Assembly: GCA_017559185.1 (NCBI GenBank)
Contig: JAFYSU010000032.1
Coordinates: 1-49,584 of the forward strand
Direction of reading: 5' to 3'
Origin: Oscillospiraceae bacterium
GTDB lineage: Bacteria; Bacillota; Clostridia; Oscillospirales; Ruminococcaceae
DNA length: 49,584 nucleotides
How positions within the stretch are numbered: position 1 is the first letter of the stretch; the number at the start of each line of letters is the position of its first letter. Position numbers and translations under genes: made by a program. Below, piece by piece: positions 1 through 6,889 of this stretch. The notes beneath the pieces were generated by a model that had not been told where the DNA came from, made no database searches, and worked only from the letters and a program-made list of their open reading frames with translations.

Positions 1-20
1 GCCTGCTTACTTTCGGCTTT

Positions 21-95
21 TGGCACCCCCTGCGAGAATCGAACTCACAACTAACCCTTAGGAGGGGTTTATTATATCCATTTAACTAAGGGGGC
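21..95 (-). tRNA. tRNA-Arg (anticodon CCT)
   Basis: Read on the minus strand, the segment folds as a complete 75-nt tRNA. The acceptor stem GCCCCCT pairs with AGGGGGT (one G-U), the anticodon loop is CTCCTAA, the T-arm has loop TTCGATT, the discriminator is G and CCA is encoded. Anticodon CCT reads AGG (Arg). A well-spaced promoter lies just upstream at 114-142. Confidence 0.95.
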
Positions 96-113
96 ATTGG
101 GTAACGATAATTA

Positions 114-142
114 AGTTTACATGACTCAATTTAATTTGTCAA
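114..142 (-). promoter_or_regulatory. Promoter of tRNA-Arg
   Basis: On the minus strand a perfect -35 TTGACA (137-142) and a -10 TAAACT (114-119) are separated by 17 bp. The tRNA begins about 19 nt downstream of the -10. This is a standard sigma-A-type promoter by sequence. Confidence 0.7.
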
Positions 143-150
143 TTAAATTA

Positions 151-174
151 CAGGGACTGCCGAAGCAGCCCCTG
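151..174 (-). terminator. Hairpin after the ECF S-component gene
   Basis: CAGGGGCTGC and GCAGTCCCTG form a 10-bp stem (one G-U) closed by a TTCG tetraloop, 21 nt beyond the stop codon at 195. The following tract is AT-rich but not a clean U-run, so termination strength is uncertain. Confidence 0.5.
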
Positions 175-194
175 CCTTTGTGTTTTTTATAAAA

Positions 195-767
195 TTATGC
201 ACAATACAGTTTTTGATAAATCCCCGATTTTTTCATTGCCGTAAAGAAAATCGGTGCAAGCAGTACCGATACTGCAACCGCAACAACCGCATTAAATCCC
301 GATGCCGGAAGCTTTGCAAGCTGTACTATTGCAGCTGCCTGCCATACAGCACCTTCAAGCATTTTGCTTATGAAGCCTTTGCCCAAGTACAAAACAAGGT
401 ATACCGTTTGTCCAAGCACACCTGCAATCAGATTGCGTTTTTTGTCTTCGCCGTTTTTGCCGGCGGAGTGTGCAATTTTTCCGCAAGTGTATGCCATTAA
501 AAACTTAAACAAAAATGTAAACGGTGCCGACCTTACATAAAGCGGATTGCTTAAATCAAATATTGCCGAGCCAATTCCCGCTGCAAGACCGCCGCGCACA
601 CCGCCAAGCAATATCCCCGAAAGCAGGCAGAATATATTGCCGAAATGCACCGCTGCATTGTCCATATCTATTGGGATAACTATACGCATACCCGATGTTA
701 CAAACACCATTGCCGCCATCATACCCACTACAACGGTTGTATATGTAGAAAAGCCTTGTTTTTTCAT
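195..767 (-). CDS. ECF transporter S component
   Basis: A 190-residue membrane protein with about six hydrophobic segments. It looks like the substrate-binding S component of an energy-coupling-factor importer. The conserved core HFGNIFCLLSGILLG (about residues 41-55), followed by a Gly-rich loop and a NPLYV motif, is typical of the family. S components bind a vitamin or related small molecule and dock onto a shared EcfT-EcfA-EcfA' module, which is not in this window, so it is probably a group II (shared module) type. The substrate cannot be read from the sequence. The ATG follows AAAGGA at a long spacing of about 12 nt. The gene has a leader of several hundred bases with a long hairpin (971-1038), which suggests riboswitch or attenuation control, although no known riboswitch class was recognised. 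Confidence 0.75.
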   Translation of the reverse strand: MKKQGFSTYTTVVVGMMAAMVFVTSGMRIVIPIDMDNAAVHFGNIFCLLSGILLGGVRGGLAAGIGSAIFDLSNPLYVRSAPFTFLFKFLMAYTCGKIAHSAGKNGEDKKRNLIAGVLGQTVYLVLYLGKGFISKMLEGAVWQAAAIVQLAKLPASGFNAVVAVAVSVLLAPIFFTAMKKSGIYQKLYCA

Positions 768-970
768 ATCTGCCGCACATCCTTTGTCTTTATCTCTTGC
801 CTTAATTATAAATTTTTACGCGCAAGGAAACAAAAAATTCCTTTCGGTCATTGCTTTAATCATTTTTGTAAGCTTGCAACAATTCCCCAACACATACAGC
901 CTCCCATTTGTTTATTTAAAACAATCAATTTGTTATCAAATCTATTTCGGTTTCCCCCTAACAAAAAAAG

Positions 971-1038
971 GGACAAAAAAAGCTGTTTTATCGCTACTGC
1001 AACTATGCAACTTGCAGAAAAAACTTGTTTTTTTGTCC
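971..1038 (-). promoter_or_regulatory. Long hairpin in the leader of the ECF gene
   Basis: In the divergent gap 768-1256 the arms GGACAAAAAAA and TTTTTTTGTCC enclose a second hairpin, CTGCAA...TTGCAG. On the minus strand this lies roughly 205-270 nt before the ECF start codon. The rest of the gap holds no convincing gene. The element could be an aptamer or attenuator; it matches no riboswitch consensus I know (TPP, FMN, preQ1, THF and cobalamin were considered). Confidence 0.35.
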
Positions 1039-1256
1039 TGTAAAATCATCTTAGCGGGACATAATATAAACATATTTTTTGCAATTCGTCTTTTTGTTTT
1101 GTTATGGGCTTTTCAAACACCCTAAAAAAATGTTATATTAATATGTAATATCCTAAAGCATCATTAATGTATAATTCGGGCAAAAAGCCCTTTCGGCACA
1201 CTGTTTTCAGGGGTGCCGACCGCTTTGTATAAGCGGTATAAAACAGCGGAGGTATC

Positions 1257-1679
1257 ATGAAGCGTGAAAAATCATGCGGTGCATTGGTGTACCGCAAAGA
1301 TAATGATAAATACAAACTCCTGCTTGTAAAGCACAGGTACGGCGGACACTGGTGTTTCCCAAAAGGTCATGTTGAAGCCGGTGAAAACGAAACCGAAACT
1401 GCTTTGCGTGAAGTAATGGAGGAAACCGGAATACAAATCGACCTTCAGGAAGGTTTCAGACATGTTGTGGAGTATTACCCAAAACCGAATGTAAAAAAAC
1501 AGGTGGTTTATTTTTTGGGTAAAGCACAGTACGAGGAGTACACCATGCAGGAGGAAGAAATCCGTGAAATTACATGGGCAGACATGGACAAAGCCCTGTA
1601 CATGGTCACATTTAAAAATGACAAGCACCTTATTCGTGAAGCAAAAAAATACTTTGCTTCTGCCGACAGCATTTCTTAA
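1257..1679 (+). CDS. Nudix hydrolase, Ap4A-hydrolase-like
   Basis: A 140-residue protein with a complete Nudix box: GHVEAGENETETALREVMEE starts near residue 37 and continues TG, fitting GX5EX7REUXEEXGU. The glutamates coordinate the metal that activates water for cleavage of a nucleoside diphosphate linked to another group. The N-terminal KSCGALVYR, the WCFPKGH before the box and the overall length resemble bacterial diadenosine tetraphosphate hydrolases, so Ap4A or a similar dinucleotide is the likely substrate (inference). The start is ATG with GGAGG 6-7 nt upstream. It lies 29 bp ahead of the KtrB gene and is probably cotranscribed with it. Confidence 0.85.
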   Translation: MKREKSCGALVYRKDNDKYKLLLVKHRYGGHWCFPKGHVEAGENETETALREVMEETGIQIDLQEGFRHVVEYYPKPNVKKQVVYFLGKAQYEEYTMQEEEIREITWADMDKALYMVTFKNDKHLIREAKKYFASADSIS

Positions 1680-1708
1680 ATTTTCGTGTAAAAAAGGGGT
1701 GAACAGTT

Positions 1709-3079
1709 GTGGCAAAAAAGAAAAAAAATCTGTTAGCCTCATCATCGCCGGCACGCATTATCTCCATAAGCTTTTTACTGGTAATACTTTTCGGCACATT
1801 CCTGCTTACACTTCCCGCCGCCGCCAAAAACGGCATGGCAACACCATTTATTGATGCACTGTTCACCGCAACAAGCGCAACCTGTGTAACGGGACTTATT
1901 ATGTACGACACCTTTACACACTGGACTGTTTTCGGACAAACAGTAATTATTTGTCTTATTCAAATAGGCGGCTTGGGGTTGGTAACCTTCGCCTCATTTT
2001 TTAACATTATTGCAGGCAAAAAAATGGGTATACGCACAATGCAGATTGCCAAAGAATCCGTTAACACCGAAAATGTTGCCGACCTTTACCAAATGGTACG
2101 CATAGTTGTTTCATACTCGATGTTTTTTGAACTTATCGGTGCGTTTTTGCTTGCGTTTGCCTTTGTTCCCAAATTTGGTTCTTACGGAATATTTATGTCC
2201 GTATTTATTGCAATATCCGCATTCTGCAATGCAGGCTTTGACCTGTTTGGTATTATTGAGCCGTATTCATCGCTTACCACCTTTACCGGCAGCTATTGGG
2301 TAACTCTTGTAATTGCATTTTTAATAATCTTCGGCGGATTGGGCTTTATTGTTTGGAACAATATTGTCCAGTTCAAAAAAACACGCAAGCTTTACCTGCA
2401 AACAAAAATAGTTATTGCTGCTACGGCTGTACTTATCCTTTTAGGTACAATAGGTTTTCTGCTGCTTGAATGGTCAAATCCGCAAACAATGGGAAATCTT
2501 TCGGCAGGTGAAAAAATTATGGCTGCGTTTTTCCAGTCCGTAACCTGCCGTACCGCAGGTTTTAATTCGATTGAGCTGACTCCGCTAAGCGGTGCTTCAA
2601 AAACACTTGCTATTCTGCTTATGTTTATTGGTGTAGCACCGGGCTCCACAGGGGGCGGTATAAAGCTTACCACCATTGTTGTTCTATTTATGACTGTTGT
2701 ATCAATGGCGCGCGGTCAAAACGATGCTATTATTGCACGGCGTAAAATTTCACATCTCACCGTTTACAAATCCATGACCATTCTTATATGCGGCATTTTG
2801 TTAGTATGTTTTTCGTCAGCAGTTCTGCTGGCGACCACGCCGCTTGCCGAAAACGGTCTCACTGTTATTGACGCTTTTTTTGAAGCAGTTTCCGCATTTT
2901 CTACAACCGGCGTTACTACGGGGGTAACATCCTTGGTAACCCTTCCGGGTAAAATAATACTCTGCCTTACCATGTTCTTCGGCCGTGTAGGACCGGTATC
3001 GTTCATGCTGGCGGTTGCACACCAAACCCCTCTTGGCAGAAAAGAAGTTATTCCTGATGCAAAAATCATGGTTGGCTGA
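1709..3079 (+). CDS. KtrB/TrkH-family potassium uptake subunit
   Basis: A 456-residue polytopic membrane protein of the SKT superfamily. Four half-membrane pore loops are visible at TCVTGL, FCNAGF, CRTAGF and FSTTGV, each with the glycine that lines the K+ selectivity filter. KtrB forms the translocating dimer and normally works with a cytoplasmic nucleotide-binding ring protein, KtrA. No ktrA lies next to it: the next gene is convergent alr. The start is GTG at 1709, preceded by AAGGGGT at about 9 nt. Alternative naming is TrkH or KtrD; the four loops make the family certain, the sub-type less so. Confidence 0.9.
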   Translation: MAKKKKNLLASSSPARIISISFLLVILFGTFLLTLPAAAKNGMATPFIDALFTATSATCVTGLIMYDTFTHWTVFGQTVIICLIQIGGLGLVTFASFFNIIAGKKMGIRTMQIAKESVNTENVADLYQMVRIVVSYSMFFELIGAFLLAFAFVPKFGSYGIFMSVFIAISAFCNAGFDLFGIIEPYSSLTTFTGSYWVTLVIAFLIIFGGLGFIVWNNIVQFKKTRKLYLQTKIVIAATAVLILLGTIGFLLLEWSNPQTMGNLSAGEKIMAAFFQSVTCRTAGFNSIELTPLSGASKTLAILLMFIGVAPGSTGGGIKLTTIVVLFMTVVSMARGQNDAIIARRKISHLTVYKSMTILICGILLVCFSSAVLLATTPLAENGLTVIDAFFEAVSAFSTTGVTTGVTSLVTLPGKIILCLTMFFGRVGPVSFMLAVAHQTPLGRKEVIPDAKIMVG

Positions 3080-3088
3080 TAAAACAAT

Positions 3089-3119
3089 AATAACTCCGTC
3101 CAAATCGGACGGAGTTATT
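3089..3119. terminator. Bidirectional terminator between ktrB and alr
   Basis: A perfect 13-bp inverted repeat (AATAACTCCGTCC / GGACGGAGTTATT) with a 5-nt loop lies between two convergent genes. A/T runs on both sides suit either direction. Confidence 0.85.
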
Positions 3120-3124
3120 TGTTT

Positions 3125-4303
3125 TTACAGAATATGGTCTATTATATCTATGGTTTTGCCGTTTTTAAGATATACCCTTGGCATTCTTTTACTTACAATA
3201 CAGCATATTTCGTAATTTACCGTACCCATTATTCCGCCAAGCTCATCAAGGGTAACCTCAAGCTCACCGCTTTTTCCTGCAAGCACAACCTCGCTTCCGC
3301 GCACTACATTTGGAACGGCCGTAACATCAACCATCATCTGGTCCATACACACTCTGCCAATTACAGGCGCATAACATCCGTTTATTATAACTCGGCTTTT
3401 GTTGGAAAGCAGTCTTGAATAACCATCGGCATATCCAACGGGAATGGTTGCAATGCGTGTAGGTGCAGTTGTTTCGTATGTTCCGCCATAACTAACCTTG
3501 CGCCCTGCCGGAATTTCCTTAACCATACTAACTGTACTTTTAAGCGACATTGCAGGCTTTAATTCCAGCTTGCCCTTGGTTGTGGCATCGGGATGCATTC
3601 CATACATTATAATTCCAGGACGCACCATGTCCAGCTGCATTTCGGGATGATTAAGAACCGCACCGCTGTTGCAGCAATGGCGTATACCAAGTTCAAGTCC
3701 CCGCTTGCTCAATTCGTCACAAACATTCATAAAGCGTTGGTACTGCTCATTGGTATATTGCGACGATTCCGGAGTATCTTCATCGGAGCGTGCAAAGTGT
3801 GTAAATATACCTGTACGATTAAGGTTTTTTAATCCCTCAATCTTTTCTATTTCACTCACAGCAAAATCACAGTCAAAGCCGTCAAAGCCTATTCTTGACA
3901 TTCCTGTATCTATTTTCACATGAATGTCAATAACTACCTGATTTTCTGCCGCAGCTGCATTAAGCGCTTTTGCATACTCCCAACTGTAAACTGTTTGCGT
4001 TATATGGTACTTTGCAATATCTCCTGCAAGTTCGGGAGGTGTTATTCCAAAATTAAGAATTGGAACATCGGTTATACCGCCTTTGCGCAGGGCAATCCCT
4101 TCGTATGCGTTGGAAACTCCCAACCAGTCTGCGCCAAGCTTGAGCATTTCTTCGGCTACATGCTGAGCACCATGCCCGTAAGCGTCCGCTTTTACTACAC
4201 CCAGCAGTTTTGTTTTAGGGTCAAGTCGGCGACGGATGTTTTGAATGTTGAACTCAAGGGCATCCAAATTTATCTCCGCCCAGCTTCTTTTCAAAAATTC
4301 CAT
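3125..4303 (-). CDS. alr: Alanine racemase
   Basis: A 392-residue fold-III PLP enzyme that interconverts L- and D-alanine for peptidoglycan. The PLP lysine is in VVKADAYGHG (about residues 36-45), and the opposing catalytic tyrosine is in VSYGGTY in the C-terminal half, followed by the RIATIPVGYADG motif. Length and order match the family. The ATG has GGAGG 5 nt upstream. The gene appears monocistronic; in spore formers a second racemase may be spore-associated, and nothing here shows which this is. The glutamate racemase gene is 10 kb away at 13684. Confidence 0.95.
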   Translation of the reverse strand: MEFLKRSWAEINLDALEFNIQNIRRRLDPKTKLLGVVKADAYGHGAQHVAEEMLKLGADWLGVSNAYEGIALRKGGITDVPILNFGITPPELAGDIAKYHITQTVYSWEYAKALNAAAAENQVVIDIHVKIDTGMSRIGFDGFDCDFAVSEIEKIEGLKNLNRTGIFTHFARSDEDTPESSQYTNEQYQRFMNVCDELSKRGLELGIRHCCNSGAVLNHPEMQLDMVRPGIIMYGMHPDATTKGKLELKPAMSLKSTVSMVKEIPAGRKVSYGGTYETTAPTRIATIPVGYADGYSRLLSNKSRVIINGCYAPVIGRVCMDQMMVDVTAVPNVVRGSEVVLAGKSGELEVTLDELGGIMGTVNYEICCIVSKRMPRVYLKNGKTIDIIDHIL

Positions 4304-4439
4304 GCTACCTCCATAAATTTATCATATCAAAAATTTCCATACATTTTATAATACATCAAGCTGTCATCTTATTCAACAGTATATTTGACCAATTACCGCA
4401 AAGAATAGTTATATCAATTTTTTTGCGGAGGTGCATAAA

Positions 4440-5453
4440 ATGGCACGGCGCACAGGTAAATATACGCTTACAATGGAGAACTCTCCATCGGTAATCGGCT
4501 TTGCAGCTGTAGCATCCAAAAAGGAAAGCGAAGGCCCAATGGCACGATACATCGACATTTTAAACGACGATTCCACCTTTGGTGAGAAAACATGGGAAAA
4601 AGCCGAAAGCCGAATGCAAAAGGATGCCGTTAACAAAGCTTTGGACAAATGCTCGATGGCGGCATCGCAGCTTGACTGCATTTTTGCCGGCGACCTGCTT
4701 AACCAATGCATAAGCTCGAACTACGGTTTGCGTGAGCTTGGTGTACCCTTTGTAGGGCTTTACGGCGCCTGCTCCACAATGGCTGAATCTCTTGCGCTTG
4801 CTTCGTTGTTTGTCGACTGCTCAATGGCACAGCATGCAGCTGCCGTAACTTCATCACATTTTTGCTCGGCAGAACGGCAGTTCAGGTTTCCGCTTGAATA
4901 TGGCGGACAGCGTCCGCCAACTGCACAATGGACAGTTACAGGTGCGGGTGCGGCAGTTTTAAGCAAAGCAAGCATGCCGCCTTATGTAAAGGCAGTATGC
5001 TTGGGTACTATTGAGGATCTTGGCATAACTGACCTTAACAACATGGGTGCTGCAATGGCACCAGCGGCACACAGCACATTAACAAAATTTTTTGCCGATA
5101 CCAATACCAATCAAAACAATTACGACCTTATAGTAACAGGTGACCTTGGTGCAATAGGCACCGAGCTTCTTTACGGGCTTATGCGCGAAAGCGGGTACGA
5201 CATCTCAACCGTACACAACGACTGCGGATTAATGATATACGACCGTGACCGCCAAGATGTTCACGCAGGCGGTTCGGGTTGCGGATGCAGTGCTGTTGTT
5301 CTTTGCTCATATATACTTCAGTCCTTGCGTGAAGGCACACTTAACAATGTGCTTTTTATGGCAACGGGTGCTCTTATGTCTCCAACAAGTGTACAGCAAG
5401 GCGAGTCAATTCCCGGAATCGCACATCTTGTGCACATCTCCTCACAGCCGTAA
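4440..5453 (+). CDS. spoVAD: Stage V sporulation protein AD
   Basis: A 337-residue thiolase-fold protein matching SpoVAD. It has the N-terminal ENSPSVIGFAAVASKKESEG, the FAGDLLNQCISS segment, LYGACSTMAESLALAS around the cysteine and the final GIAHLVHI region. SpoVA proteins move Ca-dipicolinate into the forespore and out again in germination; SpoVAD binds dipicolinate. The ATG at 4440 is chosen because GGAGG (4427-4431) sits 8 nt upstream; a GTG at 4431 overlaps that site. Normally spoVAD lies between spoVAC and spoVAE in one operon. Here it stands alone, with spoVAC on the opposite strand 530 bp away. Confidence 0.93.
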   Translation: MARRTGKYTLTMENSPSVIGFAAVASKKESEGPMARYIDILNDDSTFGEKTWEKAESRMQKDAVNKALDKCSMAASQLDCIFAGDLLNQCISSNYGLRELGVPFVGLYGACSTMAESLALASLFVDCSMAQHAAAVTSSHFCSAERQFRFPLEYGGQRPPTAQWTVTGAGAAVLSKASMPPYVKAVCLGTIEDLGITDLNNMGAAMAPAAHSTLTKFFADTNTNQNNYDLIVTGDLGAIGTELLYGLMRESGYDISTVHNDCGLMIYDRDRQDVHAGGSGCGCSAVVLCSYILQSLREGTLNNVLFMATGALMSPTSVQQGESIPGIAHLVHISSQP

Positions 5454-5462
5454 AACGCAAAC

Positions 5463-5490
5463 AAAGCAGGGTGACCTTTCGCCCTGCTTT
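5463..5490. terminator. Bidirectional terminator between spoVAD and the small gene
   Basis: AAAGCAGGG pairs with CCCTGCTTT around a 10-nt loop, flanked by A and T runs. It lies 9 bp after the spoVAD stop and 2 bp from the stop of the facing small gene. Confidence 0.8.
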
Positions 5491-5492
5491 TA

Positions 5493-5645
5493 CTATCTTT
5501 GACTTACATGGTATTCCTCGTCGGCGAATATAAAATCATCAATATCACCGTTTTCATCATCACTTTGCATTCCCGAAAACACTTGTTTTACTGCGGCAGT
5601 CCTGCCATTTTCCTCATGTGCTAAATCCCAAGTAAAATCTTTCAT
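5493..5645 (-). CDS. Small acidic protein of unknown function (50 aa)
   Basis: A short reading frame beginning MKDFTWDLAHEENG and ending HVSQR with a TAG stop. A purine-rich ribosome site (GGAAAGGCGG) lies just before the ATG, and the shared terminator at 5463-5490 follows directly. These two signals make it a believable gene despite its size. The C-terminal half is rich in Asp and Glu (DDENGDIDD). I recognise no family. Its place between two spoVA genes hints at a sporulation role, but that is inference from position only. Confidence 0.55.
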   Translation of the reverse strand: MKDFTWDLAHEENGRTAAVKQVFSGMQSDDENGDIDDFIFADEEYHVSQR

Positions 5646-5716
5646 TCTTTTTCCGCCTTTCCTTAAATCTTAACCAAACTATTATATGCTGTCCTACTAA
5701 GTATTATGACGAACAC

Positions 5717-5747
5717 AAAATGACCATATCTCATTATTGGTCATTTT
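5717..5747. terminator. Orphan terminator-like hairpin
   Basis: AAAATGACCA and TGGTCATTTT form a 10-bp stem with an 11-nt loop, followed by T residues on the plus strand. No gene ends here. The surrounding 5646-5950 region is AT-rich and shows no other feature; it may be a remnant or the end of a small RNA. Confidence 0.35.
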
Positions 5748-5951
5748 TGATTAACAGCGGCTTTATTTTTCGTCTACTCTTAGGCATTCATCCAAAATGT
5801 TCCACATGACTGTACAATTTAATTGACTTGACGGCTCGTATGCTTTAAAATTCAGCTGTAATCAATATTACTTTATTATTGCAAACTACATCCTATATTC
5901 TTTTTCATACGAAAACTTCTCAACAATACTAAATATTCCCAAAAAGAAAAA

Positions 5952-5969
5952 GCCGCCTTCACAGGCGGT
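5952..5969 (-). terminator. Terminator of spoVAC
   Basis: On the minus strand ACCGCC TGTGAA GGCGGC followed by a T-rich run lies 14 bp beyond the spoVAC stop. Confidence 0.7.
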
Positions 5970-5983
5970 TTTTTCTTTTATTT

Positions 5984-6421
5984 TTACAATGCATTTGCTG
6001 CAACAAGCACCAAACCGTACACAATACCTGCCGATATTCCATACACCAAAACAGGGCCTGCAACGGTAAACATTTTTGCACCAAGCCCCAAAACAAGTCC
6101 TTCTGACTTGAACTCCATAGCAGGCGACACCATTGCATTGGCAAATCCTGTTATTGGAACCAGTGTTCCTGCTCCCGCAACCTTGGCAATCTTGTCGAAA
6201 ACATTAAGCCCCGTAAGCAGTGCTGCAAGAAAAACAAGTGTTATGGAAACCCAAGTATATGCATCCGAATTTGATAGCCCTAAACGCTGATACAACCGAA
6301 AAAGCACCTGTCCCAGAACACACACCGTTCCGCCTGTTAAAAAAGCCATTGAAATATTTTTAAACGAAGGCGACGGCGGAGATATTCTTTTGTTGAATTC
6401 ATTATATTCTTTAGCGGTCAA
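5984..6421 (-). CDS. spoVAC: Stage V sporulation protein AC
   Basis: A 145-residue membrane protein with about four transmembrane segments and the family pattern KEYxxF...FKNISMAFLTGGTVC, LTGLNVFDKI, AGAGTLVPITGFANAM and EFKSEGLVLGLG. SpoVAC is the mechanosensitive-like channel subunit of the SpoVA dipicolinate complex in the spore inner membrane. The frame begins with TTG at 6421, and the N-terminus from there aligns with known SpoVAC, so the TTG is accepted although its ribosome site is weak. It points toward spoVAD rather than preceding it, an unusual arrangement. Confidence 0.9.
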   Translation of the reverse strand: MTAKEYNEFNKRISPPSPSFKNISMAFLTGGTVCVLGQVLFRLYQRLGLSNSDAYTWVSITLVFLAALLTGLNVFDKIAKVAGAGTLVPITGFANAMVSPAMEFKSEGLVLGLGAKMFTVAGPVLVYGISAGIVYGLVLVAANAL

Positions 6422-6485
6422 TTTTATCCCAGCTTTCTTTTGTTATTATCATTTATATTCTTTGTAATATTTGTGTTTTGATACA

Positions 6486-6770
6486 TAGTCCAACGGAAAT
6501 TGAACACACACCGCATTTCATCGGCTCTATTCGTCGCTTTTGGACTTGTCATCCTCGCCTTGCGACAGCAAGCCTGCGTCTTCCTCATCCAAAATCACTC
6601 GAATATTTCTCGCTGAAATGTGCAACGCAGTTTTTTCGGTGCAAATTTTTGTCCGAGCAAGGCAATGTCCGCAGGTAATCCTTGTTGGCTTGCCAAGGAC
6701 ATTAACGCAGTTCGGGCGGAAATTTGCCCGAATAAAACCGATGCGGGTTCAATTCCCGTTGGACTAACCA
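6486..6770. repeat. 280-bp repeat with inverted ends and a tRNA-like 3' end
   Basis: The left end (6486-6505) and right end (6747-6766) are 20-bp inverted repeats with one mismatch (TAGTCCAACGG... / ...CCGTTGGACTA). Homology continues inward: CCGCAT...TCGG...ATTCG is present on both sides. The right end reads as a tRNA 3' half: T-stem GCGGG, loop TTCAATT, CCCGT, TGGACTA, then A and CCA. Internal hairpins include TTCGGGC/GCCCGAA (6713-6733) and CCTTG...CAAGG. The first 60 bp (6487-6546) recur at 33317-33376 with one difference. No open frame of note. It could be a MITE-like element, a structured RNA or a tRNA-derived repeat. Confidence 0.65.
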
Positions 6771-6889
6771 CAAATATTTCGCTTAAAAGTTGAATTAACC
6801 ACCGTTCTCGTGCTACTATAATGAATATTGCGTACCATGTACGACCATATATGCCAGATTAAAGTTTTTTAAAAAAGGATTGAAGAACA

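Noticed and set aside
6486..6770. tmRNA (ssrA)
   Set aside because: The acceptor-T-arm and CCA fit, but the conserved 5' GGAUUCGACGG segment and a tag-coding frame ending in ALAA are absent.
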